A stretch of DNA of 64,000 nt from the NCBI GenBank assembly GCA_963807425.1, contig CAWEBZ010000010.1, positions 143,470 through 207,469 on the forward strand, read 5' to 3'. The DNA comes from VRUE01 sp963807425 (lineage in GTDB: Bacteria > Actinomycetota > Thermoleophilia > Solirubrobacterales > 70-9). The notes under the pieces are model-generated. The model saw only the letters and a list, made by a program, of their open reading frames with translations, did not search any database and was not told the DNA's origin. The translations under genes and the position numbers were made by a program. Below are positions 41,645 to 50,064 of this stretch, one piece after another (the stretch's first letter is position 1; each line of letters starts with the position of its first letter).

Positions 41645-43482
41645 ATCGCGCACTCTCCCTCGCCCCTCTCGACTTTGTAGGGGCTGGAGCGGTTCCAGTC
41701 GATGAACTCCTGCATCGTCTCGAGGCTGAACTCGGCCGGCAGGGTCAAGTCCTTGACCTCTTCTTCGAAGCGAGCGGCGCCGATCCGCTCGGCGAGAACG
41801 TTGAACTCCTCATCGCCGGAGCGCTCTGCCTCGTACAGCCGCACCCAGCGCTCGACCGCCTCGGGCACGCGCTTGGCCGGCAGCCGCGACTTCAGCCGCG
41901 TGCCGAAGATCACCTCGCCACCCTCGTAGCGGCCACCGATATGCGGGATGTAGGCGGGGATCTGGCGCTCGCCGATCTTCAGCGAGGCTCCGTAGAAGCC
42001 GATGTTGGCGATGTGGTGCTGGCTGCAGCCGTTCGGGCAGCCGCTCATCTTGATGTGGATCTTGCGGGTCAGCTCGTCGCTGATCTCCATCGCCTGGAGA
42101 CGCTCCTTGATCGCCCGGTTGAGGCCCATCGAGCTGGTGATCCCCATCTTGCAGCTGTCGGTGCCGGGGCAGCTGACCACGTCGGTGATCTCGTCGGCGC
42201 CGGCCTCGTCGAGACCGAGCTCACCGAGCCGCTGCCAGACGTCGTAGAGCGCCTCGTCGCGCACCCAGCGCAGAACCAGGTTCTGCTGCACGGTGCTGCG
42301 CGCGTAGCCACCGGTGAAGTCGCGCATGATCGCGGCCAGGCCGCGGAACTGCTCCGGAGTCAGGTCGCCGCGCTCGATCTTCACCTCGACCGCGGAGAAG
42401 CCCTCTTGCCGCTGCGCCTGCACGTTGCCTTCGACGAAACGGTCGAACTGGGAGCGGTCGCCGTTGGGCGAGGCCGCGGCCGGCGGCACCGCCGGGGCGT
42501 TGGCCTGCTCGTCGTCCTCGAAGCGCAGGCGCTCGACCAGCTCGGCGTCGAAGTCTCTTTCGGCGACCCAGTCGCCCTCGAGCTCCGCGTCGACCTGCTC
42601 GCGGAAGGCATCGATGCCGATCTTGTCGATCAGGACCTTGATCCGGGCGCGGGCGCGGTTGACGCGCAGCCACTCCTGCCGGTCGAAGATGCGCAGCACG
42701 GCCTCGGAGACCTTGAGGTAGTCGCCGTTGTCGGCCTCGACGAAGTCGTAGAGCGTCGGCGCGACGCGGGCCATGATCGAGGTGCCGCCGCCGACGCGGA
42801 TCTCGAAGCCCTTGACCCCGTCGCGTTCGCGCGAGAGGAAGGCGACGTCGTGGATGCCGGTGATCGCGCGGTCCTCGTCAGAGCCGCTGAAGGCGGTCTT
42901 GATCTTGCGCGGCATCAACTGCGTCGTCGGGTGGCGGACGAAGTAGCGGGCGTAGGCACCGGCGTAGGGGGTCGGGTCGAAGATCTCGTCGGGCGCGACG
43001 CCGGCCCAGGGATCGCCGGTGACGTTGCGCACCGTGTTGCCGCAGCCCTCGCGCGAGGAGAGGTCGGCCTCGGCGATCTCGCGCAGCAGCGACTCCATGT
43101 CGCGCAGCGGGATGTGGTGGATCTGAATGTTCTGCCGGGTGGTGATGTGGCCCTTGTCGAGCGGGGCGTACTTCTCGACCACGCTGGCGAAGGCCTCCAT
43201 CTGCTGCGGGGTGACGCCGCCGAAGGGAAGCTTCACCCGCACCATCTGCACGTCGGGCTGGCGCTGGCCGTAGACGCCCTGCTTGAGGCGGAAGCCGATG
43301 AACTCGTCCTCGGGGATCTTGCCGGCGAGGAACGTCTCGGCTTCGTTGTCGAAGTCATCGAACTCGCGCTCGATGATCGGGATGATGTGCCCGGGGACGT
43401 TGCGATAGGTCTCCGGGTTCTCCAGACTGCCGGTGCGGCCCTTGCCCCGCTGCTCCTTCTGCTGGTCTACGGCTACCTCCAC
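41641..43482 (-). CDS. sir: Ferredoxin-type sulfite (nitrite) reductase
   Basis: This 613-residue siroheme/[4Fe-4S] reductase reduces sulfite to sulfide. Cluster-binding motifs are CPGTDSCKMG and SGCPNGCSQH. Two ferredoxin-like halves are recognisable (GHITTRQNIQIHHI in the first, ARSTVQQNLVLRWV in the second). The start is GTG at 43482. cysH, sat and cysC follow, so sulfite rather than nitrite is the likely substrate. Confidence 0.95.
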   Translation of the reverse strand: MEVAVDQQKEQRGKGRTGSLENPETYRNVPGHIIPIIEREFDDFDNEAETFLAGKIPEDEFIGFRLKQGVYGQRQPDVQMVRVKLPFGGVTPQQMEAFASVVEKYAPLDKGHITTRQNIQIHHIPLRDMESLLREIAEADLSSREGCGNTVRNVTGDPWAGVAPDEIFDPTPYAGAYARYFVRHPTTQLMPRKIKTAFSGSDEDRAITGIHDVAFLSRERDGVKGFEIRVGGGTSIMARVAPTLYDFVEADNGDYLKVSEAVLRIFDRQEWLRVNRARARIKVLIDKIGIDAFREQVDAELEGDWVAERDFDAELVERLRFEDDEQANAPAVPPAAASPNGDRSQFDRFVEGNVQAQRQEGFSAVEVKIERGDLTPEQFRGLAAIMRDFTGGYARSTVQQNLVLRWVRDEALYDVWQRLGELGLDEAGADEITDVVSCPGTDSCKMGITSSMGLNRAIKERLQAMEISDELTRKIHIKMSGCPNGCSQHHIANIGFYGASLKIGERQIPAYIPHIGGRYEGGEVIFGTRLKSRLPAKRVPEAVERWVRLYEAERSGDEEFNVLAERIGAARFEEEVKDLTLPAEFSLETMQEFIDWNRSSPYKVERGEGECAI

Positions 43483-43521
43483 GCTGTGGAAAATAGCAAA
43501 ACCTGACAGGGATTAGGGTAT

Positions 43522-43905
43522 TTAGCTTGGAGGCAGCCTTTCCTCAGCGTGGAGGATGGCCGAAGCCTCGCCTGACTCGGCCACCTGGCCCCCCTCGGGC
43601 TCGAGTGGCAGATCCGCCTCGGCCCAGCCGACGATGCCCTCGCTCAGCTTCGCCGCGTCGTACCCCTCCGCGGCAAGCGCTTCGGCGGCCATCGTCGAGC
43701 GGTTGCCGCCGCGGCAGTAGAGGACGACGGGGCGATCCTTGTCGATCTCCCCGACCCGTTCGCTCAGCTCCGCGAGAGGCAGGTGCTTGGCACCGGCGAT
43801 GCGGCCCATCTCCCACTCGTGCTCGGCACGCACGTCGATCAGCTGCGCACCGTCGTCGATCAGCTTCTGGGCCTCGTCGCGCGAGACCTCACGAGCGTCG
43901 CTCAT
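43522..43905 (-). CDS. Rhodanese-like domain protein
   Basis: This 127-residue single-domain rhodanese has the active-site loop YCRGGNRST with its catalytic cysteine and the CH2A-like QLIDVRAEHEWEMGRI. It ends 39 bp before sir in the same direction and is probably the first gene of the sulfate operon. It may handle persulfide or thiosulfate sulfur. Confidence 0.92.
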   Translation of the reverse strand: MSDAREVSRDEAQKLIDDGAQLIDVRAEHEWEMGRIAGAKHLPLAELSERVGEIDKDRPVVLYCRGGNRSTMAAEALAAEGYDAAKLSEGIVGWAEADLPLEPEGGQVAESGEASAILHAEERLPPS

Positions 43906-43923
43906 AGAACCCCCCGTTCGGGA

Positions 43924-43971
43924 TCAAATCGCCACGGACTCGAACCCCCGGCGATCACCGTGTCGATTTGA
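43924..43971 (-). terminator. Long hairpin downstream of dodecin gene
   Basis: TCAAATCGCCACGG (43924-43937) pairs with CCGTGTCGATTTGA (43958-43971) with one mismatch in 14, leaving a 20-base loop. It lies between the dodecin stop and the rhodanese start on the minus strand, so it could terminate or process the dodecin transcript. There is no T-tract. Confidence 0.5.
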
Positions 43972-43978
43972 CCACTCA

Positions 43979-44188
43979 CTAGTCGATGTCCGTGCCCTCG
44001 ATCAGGAAGGCGACACGCACGTGGGCGCGGTACTCGTCGAGGTTCTCGCCGCGGATGCCGGTCGAGACGATGTCGACGGCGCGGATGTTTCGCAGCGTGC
44101 CCTGAGCCTGGCTCAGCGCCTGTTTCGCCGCGTCGTCGGTCGATGTTTTCGAGCTTCCGACCAGCTCGATGATCTTCACGACAGCCAT
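43979..44188 (-). CDS. Dodecin family flavin-binding protein
   Basis: This 69-residue protein fits the full length of dodecin (VVKIIELVGSSKTSTDDAAK, then RVAFLIEGTDID). Dodecins form dodecameric shells that store flavins or CoA. A strong Shine-Dalgarno sequence, AAGGAGGAAAC, precedes the ATG at 44188. The gene overlaps the end of the upstream small gene by 13 bp. Confidence 0.94.
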   Translation of the reverse strand: MAVVKIIELVGSSKTSTDDAAKQALSQAQGTLRNIRAVDIVSTGIRGENLDEYRAHVRVAFLIEGTDID

Positions 44189-44370
44189 CTGTTTCCTCCT
44201 TGTGGGTCGTCGACAGCGCCCTTCGCGCTGACGCCTTCGAGCAGCGCAGCTCGCTGCCAGGGACCGATCGTCGTCTCTTCGCCGGCGACACCGGGCGCGG
44301 TCTCAGCCTCGAACTGGGCGATTGCCGCCGCGATTGCCGCAGCCTCGTCCTCACTCGCGTTCGGGGCCAT
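44176..44370 (-). CDS. Small protein, possible carboxylase epsilon-like
   Basis: This 64-residue protein has an Ala/Glu-rich helix (SEDEAAAIAAAIAQFEAETA) and a short WQRAALLEG segment. That layout resembles epsilon subunits of actinobacterial acyl-CoA carboxylases, but the similarity is weak. It overlaps the dodecin start by 13 bp and is probably cotranscribed with it. Confidence 0.5.
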   Translation of the reverse strand: MAPNASEDEAAAIAAAIAQFEAETAPGVAGEETTIGPWQRAALLEGVSAKGAVDDPQGGNRWLS

Positions 44371-44384
44371 GCTCGAAGCCTAGT

Positions 44385-45605
44385 TCAAGCGTTCGCCAGG
44401 CACTCCGCCTCAGCTAAGCCAAGGTGAGGCGCAAGGGCAAATACCGTGAGGTCCGGCAGCAGCTTCTCGAGCTCCTCCGCTTCGCCCGCCATTACCCGAT
44501 GGACGATCACGGACACGACGCCTCCCGCCGACGTCTCCTCGGCAAAGAAAGGCACGAAGCTCCGGACCATCTTCCGGTACCGCCTGGCGTCGCGCCCCTT
44601 GGCGAGCCCCTCGACCAGGCAAAGATGGGCAAGCGCGGGCTCGGCCGCGAGGAACTCGAGCATCGCGGAAATGCCGGCGGGCAGGCCGTTTGGCCACCGC
44701 CCCCCGGCATTGAACTCACGTTCGATCTGGTCGCGCAGCTCGCCGATCACGGTGTCGAATGCCGCATCCAAGCATGCCGCTTTGCTGGCGAAGTAGCGGT
44801 AGAAGGTCCGCGGCGAGACCGCCGCGGCACCGGCGATACGGCTGATCGTCGCGCCCCCGTAGCCGTAGCGGCGAACCGCTTCGGCGAGACCGGCGATCAG
44901 GCGCTCCCGCTTCCCCCGCGAGGCGAACTCGCCCAACGAGGGCGCGACGAAGCCGCCATTGCTCGCCGCCAGAGTGCCGTCTTCCGGTGGCAAGGCCGAC
45001 GAGAGATCCGCCAGCGCGACCTCGGGCCCCAGGTAGGGAAGGGCGATGTTCGAGATCAGCTCCGGGACCAGCGAGAGCAGCTCGGAGTGCGCACCGGCGG
45101 CGATCTTGGCGTTGATCTGGTAGTAGACGGCACCGGCCAGAGCCTCCGCGGTGAGACGCGGGATCAGGTCGGGATCCGCCATCTCGCTTCGCCCGGCGTC
45201 GATCATCGAGGCGAGCGAATTCAGGGTCATGTCCCGGCGGGCGCGCGCGGCCCTGCCCGCCGCGAGCACCTCGATTGCGAAGCTCGCCCGGTTCGGGTCG
45301 CTGCCGGCCGCACTGACGGCGCGATAGAGAACCGCTCGTATGCCGTCGAGCCAGCACTCTTCTCGGCCGAAGGCGTCTGTCAGCTCCCTCATCGATTCTT
45401 CGCTGATCTCACCCCAAGCAGAGAGGAGACAGTCGGCCGTGCTGCGAAAGTGACGATCGAACGCCTTCCGGTCGACTCCTGCTCGCAGCAGAACCATCTC
45501 GACCGTCGTCCGTAAACAGCCGTGTTCCGCGACTAGATCGACAAGCGCCCGGATGATCGCCTCTCTCTCGGGGGCGAACGCTCCGGATGACATGGGTGAA
45601 GTCAT
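44385..45605 (-). CDS. Tandem TetR/AcrR-type transcriptional regulator
   Basis: This 406-residue protein is made of two TetR-like units. Unit one starts REAIIRALVDLVAEHG with a recognition-helix region VDRKAFDRHF. Unit two starts near residue 225 (KRERLIAGLAEAVRRYGYGG) and has the classical AAVSPRTFYRYFASKAA. The second HTH fits TetR better than the first, so the first may have lost DNA binding. Its ligand and targets are unknown. A palindrome 29 bp upstream may be its own operator. Confidence 0.88.
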   Translation of the reverse strand: MTSPMSSGAFAPEREAIIRALVDLVAEHGCLRTTVEMVLLRAGVDRKAFDRHFRSTADCLLSAWGEISEESMRELTDAFGREECWLDGIRAVLYRAVSAAGSDPNRASFAIEVLAAGRAARARRDMTLNSLASMIDAGRSEMADPDLIPRLTAEALAGAVYYQINAKIAAGAHSELLSLVPELISNIALPYLGPEVALADLSSALPPEDGTLAASNGGFVAPSLGEFASRGKRERLIAGLAEAVRRYGYGGATISRIAGAAAVSPRTFYRYFASKAACLDAAFDTVIGELRDQIEREFNAGGRWPNGLPAGISAMLEFLAAEPALAHLCLVEGLAKGRDARRYRKMVRSFVPFFAEETSAGGVVSVIVHRVMAGEAEELEKLLPDLTVFALAPHLGLAEAECLANA

Positions 45606-45633
45606 CGCTCTTGCGCCTTTCGAGGCCCATTGC

Positions 45634-45649
45634 TAGACATCGATGTTTA
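45634..45649. promoter_or_regulatory. Palindromic operator candidate upstream of tandem TetR gene
   Basis: TAGACATCGATGTTTA is a 16-bp palindrome with one mismatched pair and a perfect 10-bp core ACATCGATGT. It overlaps the A/T-rich part of the promoter region of the tandem TetR gene, with TATAAA on the minus strand touching its edge. Autoregulation is inferred. Confidence 0.5.
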
Positions 45650-45716
45650 TATCTCACGCTCAAGGGTAGCCGCTCACCCCATAGAGCACAACTCAAGGTT
45701 CGATCCGGCTAAGCGT

Positions 45717-47435
45717 CTAGCCGGCGGCGTTACCGAGGCCGGGCACCGGCTTGCCGTTCTTGGCGATGCTGCAGAGGGCCGGGGTGGGATCGAAAGAGTC
45801 CTTGAGAGCGCGGCCGGCGGCCACACCGCGAATCGGCTTGCCTTTTTTCGGTGCCTTGCCGCGACCGCACTGGATCGAGAAGTCACGGTCGCCGTCGCGG
45901 GCGTCGATCACGTCGTCGCCGCCGCCGCCATAGAAGCGATCTGCCCCCGGCTGGCCGAGCATCGCGTTCGCGCGGCGGTCGCCGATCAGAACGTCCCAGT
46001 CGAAGGAGCCCTCCATGTCCTCGTTGGTGTTGTCGAGGCGAACGGGCTTGCAGTTGCGGACCTCGTCGACCCAGGCCTTGTTCTGCGGGAAGGAGATGAA
46101 GAGAAGTCCCGGGTGCGCCTGGGTCTCGGCGAAGGAGGCGTCGTCGCGACCGGGACCGCCGACGATCGCCCCACCGGCGCAACCGCCACCGGCCGCCAGC
46201 AGGTCGCCGTTCGGGCCGCCGTAGAGAAAGGTCGGCCCGGGGGTGCTGCCGATCAGCCCGTCGGAGCCGGCGCCGCCGTAGAGACGGTCGCTGCCGAAGC
46301 CGGCCTCGATCAGGTCGTCCTCGGGACCGCCGCGGATCGTGTCGTCGCCGAGCCCGCCGGCGATGCGCACGTTCTGCGCCCCCTCCAGCGACCCCTCGAC
46401 CCGAAGGCTGTCGTTGCCGGGACCGAGATCGGCCATCAGCCAGCGGGCCAGGCCGTCGGTCGGGCAGGTCGCGCTTACGGCGCTGGTCCGGATGCAACCC
46501 GGGCCCAGGGAGATCCCCTTGGCGGCGATGACCCCGAAGCTGGCGGAAGCTTCGTCGTAGGAGACCGTGAAGTCGTCGCGGCCGCCGCCGCCGACGATCT
46601 CCAGCCCGCCGCCACCGCCGGGCGCGGGATCGAGTTCGACGTAGGCGGAGGACTTCGACCTTCGTTCGCGGCCGCAGGAGGTGGTGTGACCTTTCGCGCC
46701 GCTGCAGCGGTCGCTGCCCTGCCCGCCGAAGATCTCGTCGTCGCCCTTGCCGCCGGAGATCCTGTCGTCGCCGGGGCCGCCGTCGATCGTGTTGCCGAGC
46801 CGGTTGCCGACGAGGACATCGTCGAAGGCCGAGCCCTCGAGGTCCTCGAAGCGAAAGAGACGGTCGTGGCCGTCGCCGCGTGCCTTGTGGGCGGCCAGCG
46901 AGACCTTCACCCCGCCGCTGCGCCCGGCGCCGACGTCGGTGGCGAAGGAGGCGATGTCGCCCCTGCCGGCCCCGCCGTCCATGCGGTCGTAGCCGTAGTC
47001 ACCATGGACGAGGTCGAAGTCGCCGGGGCCGCCGCTGAGGATGTCGATGCCGAGGCTGCCGGCGACCTCGTCGGCTTTGCCGGGCCCGCCAAAGAGGTGA
47101 TCGTCGCCGAGATCGCCGATCACCCGGTCGTCGTCGCCCGGGCCGCCGTCGGCGGTGTCGTTGCCGCGACCGCCGTGGACCAGGTCTTCGCCGGGGCCGC
47201 CGCAGAGCAGGTCGTTGCCGAGGCTGCCGGAGATCGTGTCGTTGCCGAGCCCGCCCCAGATCACGTCGCGCCCGGGAGTCCCCTGCAGCACGTCGTCTTT
47301 GTCGGTGCCGACGATCTTCGGCTGGCGCCCGTGGCAGCGCGGTTCCTCGATCTCGTCGTTGGTCGCGGCGCCGGTGCTGACGACGAACACCGCCAGCAAC
47401 GCCACCCCAACCGCTGCCCCCCTGACTCGACTCAC
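45717..47435 (-). CDS. Secreted calcium-binding RTX-like repeat protein
   Basis: This 572-residue protein has a signal peptide (about residues 1-24) and many glycine/aspartate nonapeptides (GGLGNDTIS, GGPGEDLVH, GGRGNDTAD, GGAGSDGLI). These would form calcium-bound beta rolls. A middle stretch (about residues 250-320) lacks repeats and may be a separate domain. Four or more cysteines are spread along the chain. It is exported, probably by Sec rather than by type I secretion. The start is GTG at 47435. The role is unknown. Confidence 0.88.
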   Translation of the reverse strand: MSRVRGAAVGVALLAVFVVSTGAATNDEIEEPRCHGRQPKIVGTDKDDVLQGTPGRDVIWGGLGNDTISGSLGNDLLCGGPGEDLVHGGRGNDTADGGPGDDDRVIGDLGDDHLFGGPGKADEVAGSLGIDILSGGPGDFDLVHGDYGYDRMDGGAGRGDIASFATDVGAGRSGGVKVSLAAHKARGDGHDRLFRFEDLEGSAFDDVLVGNRLGNTIDGGPGDDRISGGKGDDEIFGGQGSDRCSGAKGHTTSCGRERRSKSSAYVELDPAPGGGGGLEIVGGGGRDDFTVSYDEASASFGVIAAKGISLGPGCIRTSAVSATCPTDGLARWLMADLGPGNDSLRVEGSLEGAQNVRIAGGLGDDTIRGGPEDDLIEAGFGSDRLYGGAGSDGLIGSTPGPTFLYGGPNGDLLAAGGGCAGGAIVGGPGRDDASFAETQAHPGLLFISFPQNKAWVDEVRNCKPVRLDNTNEDMEGSFDWDVLIGDRRANAMLGQPGADRFYGGGGDDVIDARDGDRDFSIQCGRGKAPKKGKPIRGVAAGRALKDSFDPTPALCSIAKNGKPVPGLGNAAG

Positions 47436-47467
47436 GTGGCGATGGTATTCGGCAACGCGGAAGTCGG

Positions 47468-48909
47468 CTATTCCAGGTTGATCATCACGTGCTTGATCTC
47501 GGTGTAGTCCTCGAGCGCGTAGACCGAGAGGTCCTTGCCGTAGCCGGACTGCTTGAAGCCGCCGTGCGGCATCTCGGAGACGATCGGGATGTGGTCGTTG
47601 ATCCAGACGCAGCCAAACTCGAGCGCGTTGGCGACCCGCATAGCCCGGCCCACGTCCCGTGTCCAGACCGAGGAGGCGAGCCCGTAACGGGTCCCGTTCG
47701 CCCACTCGATCGCCTTCTGCTCGTCGCTGAATGGCTGCACCGTGATCACCGGGCCGAAGATCTCGTCCTGGATCATCTCGTCGCCCTGCTCCAGTCCGGC
47801 GACGACCGCGGGCTCGAGGAAGAAGCCCGGCAGGTCGGGCTGGACGCCGCCGGTGACGATCTCGGCGTTGCCCGGCCGGCGCCCCAGGAACCCCGCTACC
47901 CGCTCGCGCTGGCGCGCCGAGTTGAGCGGCCCCAGGGTCGTGTCGGCCGACATCGTGTCTCCCAGCACCAGGCCCTTCGCTTCGCCCGCGAGGCCGCTGA
48001 CGACGTCGTCGTAGACGCCCTTGGCGGCAAGCACCCGGGTCGCCGCCGTGCAGTCCTGGCCGGCGTTGTAATAGCCGGTGCCGGCGATCGTCTCCATCGC
48101 CGCCTCCATGTCGGCGTCGTCGAAGATCACAACCGGCGCCTTGCCACCGAGCTCGAGGTGCACCCGCTTGAGGGTGTCGGCGGCGGCCTTGGCGATCCAC
48201 TTGCCGGTCGGGGGCGAGCCGGTCAGGCAGACCATCGCCACGTCGGGGTGGGTGACCAGCTCGGCCCCGGTCGGCTCGCCGTGGCCGCCGATCGCGTTGA
48301 AGACGCCTGGCGGCAGGATCTCGGCGCACCACTCGGCGAAGAGCAGCGTCGTCAGCGGCGTCGTCTCGGCCGGCTTCAGCACCACCGTGTTGCCGGTGCC
48401 GAGCGCCGGACCGATCTTCCAGATCGCCATCATCAGCGGGTAGTTCCAGGGCGTGATCTGACCGACCACCCCAAGCGGCTCGCGGCGGACGAAGGAGGTG
48501 CGGGCCTCCATGTACTCGCCCGCGGCGCGTCCCTCCATCGTGCGGGCGGCGCCGGCGAAGAAGCGCAGCTGGTCGGCCATCACCGGGATTTCGTCCTCGA
48601 CCACGGCGCCGCGCGGCTTGCCCGCGTCGGCCGCTTCGAGGTCGGCGATCTCCTCGCCGCGCTCCTCGATCAGGTCGGCCATCCGCAGCAGCGCCCGTGC
48701 CCGTTCGCCGGGCGGCGTCGCGGACCAGCCCGGAAAGGCGTCCCTGGCGGCCGCCACCGCAGCATCGACGTCGGCCTTGGTCGACAGCGGCGCCTCGGCG
48801 ATCGCCTCGCCGGTGGCCGGGTTGACGACTCCTCGGTCCCGCCCTCGGCTGGATCGACCGCCTTGCCACCGATGAAGTTCCTCAGCTTCGTCTTCGTCGC
48901 CGCCGCCAT
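47468..48909 (-). CDS. Aldehyde dehydrogenase (aminobutyraldehyde/betaine-aldehyde type), one frameshift
   Basis: Catalytic residues are in LELGGKAPVVIF (Glu) and NAGQDCTAATR (Cys); the NAD-binding PWNYPLMMAIWKIGPAL and GSPPTGKWIA are present. The first 27 codons (MAAATKTKLRNFIGGK) are in another frame; loss of one G near 48830 separates the parts. Corrected length is 480 residues. Similarity is to 4-aminobutyraldehyde dehydrogenases. It is the last gene of the minus-strand aminotransferase-PucR-ald operon, consistent with oxidising the aldehyde made from putrescine. Confidence 0.92.
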
Positions 48910-48921
48910 CTAAAAGCCTCC

Positions 48922-50064
48922 TCAGCTCTCGGTTGCTCCAGCCTTCTCAAATCCCAGGACGTCCTCGACCGGAACGCAGCTCATCCCCACTCCCTCCGCG
49001 ACCGCCGGATGGGTCACCTCGCCGGCGGCGACGTTGACCCCGGGCCGCAGCCCGGGGTCTCGCCGGATCGCCCCGGCAACGCCGGCGTCGGCAAGGGCGA
49101 TCGCATAGGGCAGGGTCGCATTGGTCAGGGCATGGGTCGAGGTGATCGGCACCGCGCCGGGCATGTTGGCGACGCAGTAGTGGGTGATCCCGTCGACCTC
49201 GAAGGTCGGGTCCTGGTGGGTCGTCGGGCGCGAGGTCTCGAAGCAGCCGCCCTGGTCGATCGCGACGTCGACCAGCACCGCGCCCGGCTTCATCAGCGCC
49301 AGCTGCTCGCGGCGGACGACGAAGGGCGCGCGGGCGCCGTGGACGAGGACGGCGCCGATCACGAGGTCGGCGCGCGGCAGCATCTCCTCGATCGCCAGCG
49401 TGGTCGAGTAAACGGTCGAGCAGCGCCCGGCGAAGGCGACCTCGAGCTCGCGCAGGCGGTCGATCGACTTGTCGAAGACGAAGACGTCGGCCTCCATCCC
49501 GATCGCGATGAAGGCGGCGTTCATGCCGACCACGCCCCCGCCGATCACCATCACGTTGGCGGCGGCGACGCCCGGCACGCCGCCGAGCAGGATGCCGCGC
49601 CCGCCGAGCGGCTTCTCCAGCATGAAGGCGCCGGCCTGGGTGGCGATCTTGCCGGCGATCTCGCTCATCGGTGCCAGCAGCGGCAACCGTCCGCGCGCGT
49701 CCTCGACCGTCTCATAGGCGATGCAGGTCGCGCCCGAGTCGCAGAGGCCACGGGTCAGCTCGGGGTCGGGGGCGAGGTGCAGGTAGGTGAAGAGGAGCTG
49801 GCCGGGGCGCAGCATCGCGACCTCGGGCGGCTGCGGCTCCTTCACCTTCAGCACCATCTCCGCCTCGGCGAAGATCGCCGCGGCGTCCGGCGCGATGCGC
49901 CCGCCCTGCGCCTCGAATTCGGCGTCGGAGATCGCGCTGCCCTCGCCGGCCCCGGCCTCGATCAAGACCTCGTGGCCGTGTTCGAGCATCTCGCGCACGC
50001 CGGCAGGCGTGATCGCGACGCGGTACTCCGCCGGCTTGATCTCGCGCGGGACCCCAACCTTCAC
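48922..50064 (-). CDS. ald: Alanine dehydrogenase
   Basis: This 380-residue NAD-dependent enzyme begins VKVGVPREIKPAEYRVAITP. It has the catalytic Lys and His in LKVKEPQP and TYLHLAPD, and the Rossmann motif VIGGGVVGMNAAFIA. It interconverts alanine with pyruvate and ammonia. The GTG start overlaps the PucR stop (GTGA). In this operon it may regenerate pyruvate for the neighbouring class-III aminotransferase, which commonly uses pyruvate as amino acceptor. Confidence 0.95.
   Translation of the reverse strand: MKVGVPREIKPAEYRVAITPAGVREMLEHGHEVLIEAGAGEGSAISDAEFEAQGGRIAPDAAAIFAEAEMVLKVKEPQPPEVAMLRPGQLLFTYLHLAPDPELTRGLCDSGATCIAYETVEDARGRLPLLAPMSEIAGKIATQAGAFMLEKPLGGRGILLGGVPGVAAANVMVIGGGVVGMNAAFIAIGMEADVFVFDKSIDRLRELEVAFAGRCSTVYSTTLAIEEMLPRADLVIGAVLVHGARAPFVVRREQLALMKPGAVLVDVAIDQGGCFETSRPTTHQDPTFEVDGITHYCVANMPGAVPITSTHALTNATLPYAIALADAGVAGAIRRDPGLRPGVNVAAGEVTHPAVAEGVGMSCVPVEDVLGFEKAGATES

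Noticed and set aside
41134..43506. A 790-codon plus-strand open frame
   Set aside because: It is antisense to sir and cysH, which have clear cofactor motifs.
43508..43522. Iron box at GATTAGGGTATTTAG upstream of sir
   Set aside because: There is no inverted-repeat partner for TTAGG; the right side does not fit CCTAA.
43938..43957. tRNA fragment or attachment site because of a TTCGAGT sequence
   Set aside because: The flanking bases do not form a T-stem, acceptor or anticodon arm. The sequence is the loop of a long hairpin.
45630..47507. A plus-strand open frame of alternating Val/Ala/Asp
   Set aside because: It is the antisense of the RTX-like repeats; repeats on one strand give a repeat-like frame on the other.
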